Source of the DNA: Posidonia oceanica
Taxonomy: Eukaryota; Streptophyta; Magnoliopsida; Alismatales; Posidoniaceae
DNA length: 64,000 nt
Direction of reading: 5' to 3'
Assembly (NCBI GenBank): GCA_037176725.1
Contig: JAZBRS010000049.1
Span: 13,596,001 to 13,660,000, forward strand
Part shown: one piece after another, positions 55,090 to 64,000 of the stretch
Numbering within the stretch: position 1 is the stretch's first letter
How the letters are laid out: every line of letters begins with the position of its first letter
Position numbers and translations under genes: made by a program
Notes under the pieces: model-generated
Told to the model about the DNA's origin: nothing
The model's input: the letters and a program-made list of their open reading frames with translations, nothing else
Databases searched by the model: none

Positions 55090-56740
55090 GATATAATGCA
55101 TTGAATTAAATTATAGCAAGTTATTTTATTTACTTTCAGGTCCAATTTTCAATTGAAATCATTTAATTTCCGCTTTTAACTTTACTGCATTACATTTCAG
55201 TCCTCAAGTTTATTTATTTTGCATGTTAGTCCTGTAGTTGGTTTGAAAATCATTTAATCTGGAATTAAAATCATATTGCATTGAATTAAAATGCTACTGG
55301 TTTTCATATTTACTTTCTAGTCCTGTTTCAATTGATAAATCATTTAAATGTCATTTAGAATCATATTGCATTATGATAAACTATTGCATGTTTCATTTAT
55401 TGCACTTTAGTCCACAGACCATGCATTTAATCATTTAAATCACATTTTTTATCTTACTGCATTACATTTTAGTCCAACATTTTAGTTTAATTGCACATCA
55501 GTCCAGAGCATGCATTCACATCATTTAATGTTCATTTAAAACCTTATTACAATGCATTTTCATTCTGTCTTTCATTTTATTTGCACATCGGTCCTATTCT
55601 ACTGTAGATTTCATTTAAATCATGTTTTAAAACTATATTGCATTGCAGAAAAACCCAAAAATATGTTTTAATTGCATGTTAGTTCAATCAATTGTGAATC
55701 AGTCATTTAATTTTGCATTTTACCTTATTGCATTGCATAAAAATCCAGAAAAATGTTGGAATTGCATTTAAGTCCATCTGCAGTTCATCATTCATTTAAT
55801 TTTGCATTTTAACCTTATTGCATTGCATAAAAGTCTAGAATCATGTTTTAATTGCAAATCAGTCCTCAGAGCATTCATCCATGTCATTTAAATCTGGTTT
55901 TTTATCTTATTGCATTGCAGAAAAACCCAGAAAAATGTTGTAATTGCATATCAGTCCATATTGCTTTGAATCATTCATTTAAATAATGTTCTAAACTATA
56001 TTGCATTGTTGTTTAGTCCAATAACTTGTTTTTTATTGCACTTAAGTCCAATTTGCATCCATACATCATCTAAGTTGCATTTTTGAACCATATTGCATTG
56101 CTTAAATGTCCTCCATGTTTCTAAAATTGCATATAGGTCCTTATGCCTAATTTCAACATGCTTGTATCCTGCTTTGCATTAAAACCCAACAATTAGGTCT
56201 AATCGCATGTTAGTCCTAAAATCCAACCACTGTGTGCTTGCATGTATCTTTTGCTTTGCATTTAAGCCCTACATGTTTTTAAAATTACATGTAGGTCCTT
56301 TTATTGCTTTATTGCATGCCTGCCTTTTGTTTAACATTGTATTTGGCTCCATACTCTGCTGCATCTACATTTTAGCATGCATTTGTCTTGTTGCATTGTA
56401 TTTTGCCATGTTTTTGCATGTAGGCCCCTGCATTTTATTCTAATTGCACTTAGGCCCCTACATTTCATGTTTTCGCATGTAGGCCCTTGCATTTTATTCT
56501 AATTGCACTTAGGCCCCTGCATTTCCTTTAATTGCATGTAGGCCCCTACATTTTCCCTTAATTGCACTTAGGCCCCTGTAGTTCTCTATAATTGCACCTA
56601 GGTTCCTATCTTTGCATCTTTACATGCATAGCATCCCCATATCATTGCATGCTGCACTTTTGCACTTGTTTGAGCATCATAGCCTCATTGCATGTAGGAC
56701 ACCCTGCATTGCACACACATAGGGGTAATTTGCACTTAGA
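55090..56740. repeat. Dispersed attgcat / taggccc repeat zone in LTR D
   Basis: Words AATTGCAT, TTAGTCC, TGTAGGCCCCTGCAT and TATTGCATTGCA recur throughout about 1.65 kb; at 56400-56590 they become nearly tandem, with TAATTGCACTTAGGCCCCT at a spacing of roughly 60 bp and half-units between. Confidence 0.7.
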
Positions 56741-57819
56741 CCCCCCACTTAGATCACTTGTTCTGGCCCTTGAGCCATCTGACTTGAAACCTGTATAACT
56801 TTTGATCGGACTGTTGGATCTTTACGATCTAACTATCCAGGTGTTCCTGGTTGAATGATCTTTTATTCTAACCAAAGTTATTTCAGATCAGGCCTCAGAT
56901 CTACAAGATAAGTCCATCTGAATCATTGCATATCCCTTATTGCTTATCACTTGCACTGCATGCATTGTTTTCGTGCCCTATTTTCTCGTGCATGTAGATT
57001 AGGGTTTTCCGCCCCTGTAATCTTCCCCATTACTCGTTTTACACTTGCATTGCATGGTTCTACTTGGCTTTTCTGCCCTTGTCTCCTTTTCTCCTTTACA
57101 TGTCGAACTTGCATTGCGTGGTTTTATTGGTGTTTTGTTTTATCACCTGCATTTGCATTAGGGCAGTGATGCTTACTGTCTGGAGTTCTCACGAACCAGA
57201 GTTCACCCGGTTCGGAACACTGACAACGCTGCTGAGCTCATAGGTTGCACGTTTACTTTCCTCATGCATCACATCACTTAGAGCATACATTTGGGCAAGT
57301 AATCACAGCATACATGGCATTTAGGCATTCAGGCACACTTTTCAGCAATCATAGCATGGCATTAGCATTCCTCGTCCCTTGGACGTGCAATTAAAGGCAA
57401 GCACTTGTCGAATTCCTGCAAATGCGAGCGTTTAACCAAGAAAGACCAATTCCTCGGGCATGTCGGGGGTGCCTAACACCATCCCCACACGTAACAGGAG
57501 TCCTTACCCTTTCTCTAGCATGCAATGACCATTTTTCCCTCATCCCTGGCACGAGTCATACATTTTGCATAGCATTGCATTCATTTGCTTGTTTTCTATG
57601 CTTTTCCTTAGTTTTCCTCATCTTCCCGATAATAGACTAGGTGGAGACTCCCTTTTGTCTTATCTTTATTTTATTCACGTTTCTCGGTGTTTTCGAGTCG
57701 AGTTTCTCCTTGGATTCATTGCTGACCGTGGCTTCCCTCCCTCTCTCACGGTACGATCGCATCACGAGTTATGGCAGCGTTGCGAGGCCCACCGTGGGCC
57801 CGAGCGGCAAATGGTCACA

Positions 57820-58272
57820 GTATTTGATGTAGAATTTCCTTCTGCATTCAATGCTTTACTTGGTATTCTTCACAGGTTGACTTCCCTCAGATATTTCACC
57901 TATCTTAAAATCAACTAAAGAATATTTTCTTAAGTAATATCATTAGTTCCATTTGTTATCATCAAAACTAAATATATCATATAATATTTTCAACACTTCC
58001 ACCATCATGTTCACAACACTTGCACATGCCATGCACATGCCTTTTGCTTGATGTATGTTGCTTGCATGCCATGATTGAATGTCTCTTTCCCCTTCTTGCA
58101 TATGCCATGCTTAGGATAATTAGAGACATGTTTGCTCCCCTTTGGCTTAATTTAAAAGCTACAAATAAAGCCAAGCAATAAAGCTTAAGCACAACTAGAG
58201 CCAAACTTGCAACTCTCCCCCTTTAGCTAAATAAAACGCAATTAAAAAAAAACATCAAAGCATACTTGCATG
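57820..58272 (+). other. Leader of element D, cut by LTR E; primer site missing
   Basis: 57950-58272 aligns with the reverse complement of the leaders of A and B: CACATGCCATGCAC, TGCCTTTTGCTTGATGTATG, TTGCATATGCCATGC, and at the end AAGCATACTTGCATG. The first ~115 bp (57820-57935) match nothing else here, and the TGGCGACTCC primer site expected after the LTR is absent, so a deletion or replacement occurred at the LTR junction. Confidence 0.72.
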
Positions 58273-61200
58273 TGTTGACACCCCATCTTGACAGGCTTGG
58301 ACCATTTGGGACCCTCTAGTGATTGCTGGACTCAAACCCTAACCTAAAACCAAACCCTAACCCTCTTCTTTACCCTTCAAAACAAGTCCAACTTGACTTA
58401 AGCCTTTACCCCTCTTCCCAAGCTCAGAACCTGACCAAAATCCATAGGAAAACCCACCAACACCCACTTATCAAACCTACCCAAGAACTTAGAAACTCTC
58501 AAACCTAAACCATTCCCAAAAACCCTAGAAAACCTAGGTAAAACTACCCTTTTTCTACACCTTAAAACCCCTCCAAAACCTTCTTGAAACCAAACCAAAA
58601 CTTCAGACGCAGCTCTTCAAACCGTAGACTACCCACTCCCCAAGTTTCATCCCATTCCAAGACCTCTAAGCCTTCCATTTGCCCTAATTATCCTTTTCTC
58701 TCTCTGGGATTATCATTTTCTCTCTCCTCTCTCTCTCCTGATTATCGTCTCTCTTTTCATCACCTTTTTGCTCCTTTTCTTGCCTGGCTGTGGGCCCCCT
58801 TTGTGCTTCTATCCTTCCTCTATCTTATTCCTATTTTTACTTTATTTTTAGCACTTTCCCTGATTTTCAAAAAATTGTTTTCCTCCAACTCATCTCTTTC
58901 CCTTTTATTCTCCCTTTTTCCCTTTTCTTCTTCCTTCTCTTTTCCCTTTTCTTTCTTTTACTAAAATCCATAAAAAACCCTAAAAATCTGTAAAACTCTA
59001 AAACATAAAAGAAACAAACCAGAACTCTAAGAAAAATAATTAAAAAACATTAAACAGGCAATTAAAAACTTAAACCTAACTAAATCAAGCTAAAAAGAAA
59101 ATCAAGTATGCAAACTAAAAAATGCAAAACAAACCAGAAGAAAATACTGAAAAATCAAGGAAAAAACTAAAATAAAATCAAAACCCACCAAAAGTGAAAA
59201 CCCTATCAAAATAATTAAAAAACAAACTCTAAAAAAGAAACAAAACAATTAAAAACACTAGGATAAACAATTAATGAAAAAAGCTTAACATTAGCAAACC
59301 TAAGAAAAAACAACCTAAGAACTTAATCAAAAAGAAAATGAAAAACACATTAAAAAGACTTTAAAACACTCCATCAAACCAGAGAAACCCAATTAAAAAA
59401 CATCAAGAAAAATCAACAAATAAAAAAACCAAAAACCTAATTCAAAAGACTTAAGAAAGAAAAACATAAAAGACTAAAACCAAAAAAGCCCAGAACCCAC
59501 TCTAATTAACCTAAAAATAAATCTTAAAAATCCTAATTAACATCCTAAAATGCTTAACAAGAAAAACACAATTTAAAAAAAAAACAATTTAAAAGATTTA
59601 ACAAACATTTAATCAAGTGGAAAACGAATTAAGAACAAAACAAAACCCTAAAACCCTAATCAAGCCCAAAACACACTAATTAACCCAAAACAGTCATTAA
59701 AAAATCTAATTAAAATCCTAACTCATAACACAACCTTTCTAGTATTTTTACTTATTTTTAATTTATTTTTTTTCTAATTTTATTTCCTTTCTTTTTCCTC
59801 TCTTTCTTTCTTTCTTCCTTCCTCATTTTCTTTCTTTTTTCTTCCTTACTGGGCCCATCAGCCCGTCTCTCCCTTTCTTCTTTATTTCTTTTTTCTTTTT
59901 CCGGCCTGCAGCCCGGCCCGCTTCACCCTTCTTCTTCCCCACCTTCTCTGCATTTTTCCACCGGTTTTCTCCTGCGAGCAGCAGCTACAGCTCTCCCTCC
60001 TTCGTTTGAAATTCAAGCCTTCCATCATGTCATCCTACAGAGCTCACCGCTTCTCCTCCATCTCAGCGTCTTTCCCGGAGGCATTGAATGCCGGTCGACT
60101 CGCCGACATCCATCGCGTCTGCTGCAGTGTCGCCGGTTGAATTCAAAAGCTTCCAGCACGCCAGCAGCCGGCCTCCTCCTCATATAAACCTTCGTCCATC
60201 AGCAACCATCTTCAATTGGCAATCAGTGTGAGCAATCAGAGAGAACCAGCAGTTAGCGAACCAGAGACCCATTCTAGAGCGTTCTCCCCACCTGAGCGAC
60301 CTTCCTCCTTCTTCCTCTCTGCCTCCTCCAATTTCCAGAAAGAGAGAGCAGTGAGAGAGAGCCTGAGAGAGTTCTTGGCATCCCGGAGAGAGGCCACCCA
60401 TTCCAGAGCCATTCCCCACCCAATTCTTCTCCTTTTCCCCTTGAAATCCACAGCAGACCCTTCTCCTTCTCTTCCAATAACCCAGCACCACTTCAAGCCT
60501 CCATTCCTCTCCCAATTGATCCCCCAAGTTCACCCAGAAACCCAGCAATCTTCCTCCACCCTTCCACGGCCTTTCCACCACCCAGAACCACCACCAGTTC
60601 ACCTGAATCCACCGCAGAAGCTAACTGCAAGCCAACTCCAATCTCTCCTGAAATTACCTTCACCACAGTCCACCGCATCTTCCCAAACCTTCCCCAGATA
60701 TTCGCCTGAACTCCACCTTCCCGAAGCACCCAGCCTTCAGCCTTCTCCCCCACCACAGACCGAAACCTTCACCACAAACACCTGCACCTCCCACTGACCA
60801 AAAATCCGGCCGACCTGCAAACTCTTCCCACAGTCTCCAAAAAACCAATTCAACCACCCAGAATCCTTCCCCAGACCTCCAGCAATCTCCCGGAGGGCCC
60901 TATCCAACCTGAGGAGCAGCAGACACTCCCCCCGGCCTCCGGCTGCCACCCTGAACCCACGATCTACCGAATCTTCCTCCGGTCTTCGCAGCAGCTGTCC
61001 AACCACCTGGGAAGCTCCGGAGGACCGTTCTGAAGCAGCTCCAGCCTTCGCGAGCAGCCGACGACGCCCGCAGCGACCGGACGACCTCCACCGGCGACCT
61101 CTGAAGTCACCTACGTCGGGAGGGCATCTCAGACGCGGAGCCAGGTAATTCTTTACACCTTTAGCTTCCTTTTCTTCCCTTGCTGCTTCTCCACCCCTTA

Positions 61201-61619
61201 GAAGTAGGATTCCAGCCCTCCTGCCCCGTTGCAGCTCGCCGATCCGGTCATCTTCTCCGGCGTAGTCCTCCGGCCTTCACGACGCTCCAGCCAGTGGAAC
61301 GTGATCCCGGTGACTCCCTCAGCTCCGCACGGACGTCAGGAGGCTCCTCCGGTCTTCGGAATGCAGCTCCACTGCGTCGAATGGCCGGACCAAGTCCCTG
61401 AGCCTCTACAGAGCTCCGGTGAGCGCTCCGGCGCGTTCCAGGCCGCGTCGCCCCCCACCGATCGTCGCCCTGCCTCCGTCAGCTCCAGGACCACCGCCTC
61501 CGCCGATCAGCGCCTCCACAGCCTCCCTGTGCCGGCGGTCGTGAGCTCTGGTAGCTCACTGCTACAGTGCTCGTCTCCGTCGGCCATTACTGTGCATTTA
61601 TTTTTGCATTAGTATAGTT

Positions 61620-62600
61620 TTTTGGTGAATATTGCATGCTTAGTCTAAGTTTTCTTATTTTTGCGTTCTGGTCCTTATATCATTTAATATGCTGTCTTTT
61701 TTATTTAAAACCATGCTAAATTGCATTAAATGTTTCTGTTTTTCTGTATTTGCAATCCAGTTCGTTTATTGTGCTTTTTAGTTATAAAAATTTATGCTTC
61801 AGCCCTCCTGTTTTCAATTATTGCACATAGGTCCTGCAGTAAATCATTCAATTTAAATGCATGAACTTTGCCCTATTAAATTGCATTCTAGGTCCCTCTT
61901 GTTTTCTATTTTTGCATTCTAGTCCTCTGCACTGTAGAACTTAGGTTTTATTTTTAATTTTTGCTTGTTGCATTGCACATTTGTCCCTCTGTTTTTTCTT
62001 TTTTGCATATAGGTCCTTTTTAAATGCACAGTAGTCTTCTGCATGCATATTTAGCTTATTGCATTGCATTTTCAACCCTGCATATTGTGAAAATTGCATG
62101 TCAGTCCATTATCAGTGTTTTTAGTGCATATTTTGCATACTAAATTGCATTTTTGACCCTGCATGATTTGAAAATTACACATAGGTCCCTTGCATCCTTA
62201 TAAAATCATTTAAATGCATGTTTTGACTCTGAAATTGCATTTTAGCCCCCCATGTTTGCAAAATTGCATGTAGGTCCCCCACTTGCATTCCCAGACTCCA
62301 TAAGACCCTGTTTTTCTGGAAAAATTGCATTTTAGACCCCAAAGTTTTCAAAATTGCATTCTAACTTGCAACATGTTTTCAAAACCTCCCCTAATGCATA
62401 CCCACTTTTAAAAATTGCATTTCAATCCCAATCCTTTGCAAAACTACATGCAACCCCCCTATTTCTCAAAACCCCCGCCTGAAAGCCCCAACCCTTTCCA
62501 AACTTTTGCATTAAAACCCCCGCCTCTTTAAAAAATAGCATTTGAACCCCAGTTTTTCTAAAAATCCCCTTGTGTCTTTTCTTGCTTCCCGCATGCATTT
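61620..62600. repeat. Dispersed attgcat / taggtcc repeat zone in LTR E
   Basis: AAATTGCATTTTAG, AATTGCATGTAGGTCC and TTGCATTCTAGTCC words recur about every 50-70 bp, the plus-strand counterpart of 3535-4440. Confidence 0.65.
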
Positions 62601-63359
62601 GCATTCATATAGTCTTGCATTTAGCACCTTTTGCACACACCTAAGCCCCTAGCTCCCTTTTACTTGGGAGGACCTTTTTGCACACCCTTAGGGCCTCCTG
62701 AACACTTAGATCTATTCTTCTCCCCTGTTCTGGCCTCTCTGCCTTGGAGCTGCGACATCTTCCAATCCGGCCGTTGGATCTTCTCAAACAAGCTGCCCAG
62801 GCAACCGTAGCAAAGCGCTCTTCAGCATGGACCAAGCAGATCTCAGATCAGGCTCCAGGATTTCCAGGTATGTCCTCCTGAACCCCTGCATTGCATTCGT
62901 TTGCATAGCATTTGCATTATTTGCCCTGTTTTCGCTTTCTGTCTCTTTGAGCACGTAGAATAGGACCTCCCCTTTCTGTCTATCAACTCCAATCCCCGTT
63001 TCGCGTACTCTTGGGTGTTTTTTGTTGTGTTTTTCCTGGATTCACTACTTAATGCGACTTTCTTCCCCCTTTTCCACGATCCGATCGCATCGCGAGCTTT
63101 GGGCAGCATGCGAGATAGATCGTGGAACGGTTTAGTGGGAAACGGTCACAAAGAAGTGGTAATCCCTCTGTTTGCTCACTCTCCCCTTTGTAGGTCTTCA
63201 CACCTACTCTGTGTGGCCCCGAACGACGTCTGTTCTCACACACGTGCTATTTTACGCCTCCTTTTGCTCCTTCTAATCTCTTCCTTGCATTTTGCATTCG
63301 CATAGCTTTTCCGAGGTTTTGTTTCGCTGCTTTTGGTATCGTTTCGCGCGTTCGCTTTC

Positions 63360-63620
63360 GTTTTGGCACTGTTTTGCGTGCCTGCTTTGCTTTTGCGCCG
63401 TTTTGCATGCCTGCTTTGCTTTTGCGCTGGTTTGCGTGCCGTTCTCCTTCTTTTGCACCGTTTTGCGTGCCGCTCTCCTTCTTTTGCGCCGTTTTGCATG
63501 CCGCTCTCCTTCTTTTGCACCGTTTTGCGTGCCACTCTCCTTCTTCTGCACTGTTTTGCGTGCCACCTTGCTTTTCGCCCGTTTTGCGTGCTGCCTTGCT
63601 TTTCACCCGTTTTTGCGTGC
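63360..63620. repeat. 31-bp tandem array in LTR E
   Basis: GTTTTGCGTGCC, GCTCTCCTTCTTTTGC(A/G)CC units start at 63460, 63491, 63522 and 63553, spacing exactly 31, with older copies before and after. It is the counterpart of the 30-bp array of B, with a different sequence between the GTTTTGCGTGCC cores. Confidence 0.8.
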
Positions 63621-64000
63621 CGCTCCTGTTTCTTGCCTTGTTTTGCGCGTTTTACGCCGTTTTCCCTTGCATGTCAATCGCATTGCATGGTTTTGCCTTT
63701 GTTTTGCTTTTTCGCTTGCATTTGCATATAGGGCTGTGATGCTTACTGCCTGGAGTTCTCACGAGCTGGGTTTCGCTTGGTTCGGAACACAGACAGCGTA
63801 GCTGAGCACTTAGAGAGCATGTTTACTTCTTTGCTTTGCATCTCTCCACTTAAGAGCACACCTTGAGCATTCATTTAGGCATTCATAGGCACATAGGCAT
63901 TCAAATCTGCATTTCCCTGCGTATGCGAGCGTAAGCCTAGAAAGACCGATTCTCGGGCGTGTCGGGGGTGCCTAACACCTTTCCCGCGCGTAACAGGAGT

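Larger units (their letters stand above)
52750..57819 (+). mobile_element. LTR D (about 5.07 kb), plus orientation, 5' LTR of element D
   Basis: The start is placed at TGGCCAAAACCCCATTTTGAC, whose CCCCATTTTGAC equals the start of B's LTR, followed by AAACCCTAG-rich sequence as in LTR E. The exact first base may differ by a few. The end is placed at ..GGTCACA (57819), matching ..GGCTACA/GTAAAG in A. Inside: pyrimidine tract 53530-53960, GC-rich segment with CACAG/GTAATCC at 54610, attgcat zone 55090-56740, block 57442-57510 shared with the other LTRs, and a GTGGAGACTCCC word (57649). It is followed by leader sequence, so it is a 5' LTR. ORFs inside are not conserved. Confidence 0.75.
58273..64000 (+). 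mobile_element. LTR E, plus orientation, running off the right edge (5728 bp seen)
   Basis: Starts TGTTGACACCCCATCTTGAC at 58273, nearly the start of B's LTR. Content runs in the same order: AAACCCTAG-type words (58320-58580), pyrimidine tract (58680-58960), A-rich zone (58960-59740), GC-rich exon-like segment (59940-61140) with CCAG/GTAATTC at 61145, attgcat zone 61620-62600, 31-bp array 63360-63620, and conserved block from 63942. By comparison with B about 0.4 kb remains beyond the edge. The base before it lies in D's leader with no polypurine tract, so it is a 5' LTR or a solo LTR. Confidence 0.85.

Noticed and set aside
60216..60797. 193-codon Pro/Ser-rich ORF in LTR E (similarly 53981-54613 in LTR D and 35725-36171 in LTR F)
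   Set aside because: Low-complexity, GC-rich LTR leader segment without family motifs; the corresponding place in other LTRs has no matching protein. More likely untranslated exon.
1..64000. Host protein genes, tRNA or rRNA genes
   Set aside because: None found; every convincing coding segment belongs to a retrotransposon or to a plant-mobile-domain gene within one, and the only tRNA-like promoter is that of the SINE.

Overview
This is plant nuclear DNA made almost entirely of nested LTR retrotransposons; I found no ordinary host gene. The coding remains have the domain order of the plant-specific Tat (Ogre/Retand-like) branch of Ty3/gypsy: gag, aspartic protease, G-patch, reverse transcriptase, two RNase H domains (the second archaeal-type), integrase, and no chromodomain. 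The primer-binding sites match the 3' end of a plant tRNA-Arg. Together with plant mobile domain (PMD) genes, CCCTAAA-like motifs and a tRNA-type SINE this points to a seed plant with a large, repeat-rich genome. The species cannot be named from the window.

Layout. Element A (minus strand) enters from the left edge with the end of its gag (1-1512) and resumes at 28351-31835 with its leader, primer-binding site and a 2.6 kb 5' LTR. Between the two halves lies a complete 26.6 kb element B (1778-28345, minus), flanked by a perfect 5-bp duplication ATATG. B has two 5.8 kb LTRs, polypurine tract, tRNA-Arg primer site, gag-pol, a sense plant-mobile-domain ORF after integrase, and a satellite-like array in its 3' region. 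Element C (plus, 31836-52749) carries leader, gag-pol (36965-45251) and, downstream on the opposite strand, a plant-mobile-domain gene with eight recognisable coding exons (46665-49497), all joined by phase-0 introns. C's leader is split by a solo LTR F (33349-36756) carrying seven double-hairpin units. At 52750 a 5.1 kb plus-strand LTR (D) cuts a second plant-mobile-domain ORF. D holds a SINE and is followed by a leader homologous to that of A and B. That leader is interrupted at 58273 by a further plus-strand LTR (E), which runs off the right edge.

State of the elements. All coding regions are decayed. Most in-frame stops are explained by C-to-T or G-to-A transitions (CAG to TAG, CGA to TGA, TGG to TAG or TGA), as expected from deamination of methylated cytosines, with a few frameshifts. 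Insertion order read from the nesting: B is younger than A; A, F and D are each younger than the sequence they interrupt; E is younger than D.

Most noteworthy: an intron-containing gene kept antisense inside a retrotransposon, beside an intronless sense homologue in another element; a double protease-like domain in C; a roughly 170-bp higher-order repeat in B; the palindromic double-hairpin units in F; and a splice-donor-like site plus a near-invariant block shared by otherwise diverged LTRs.
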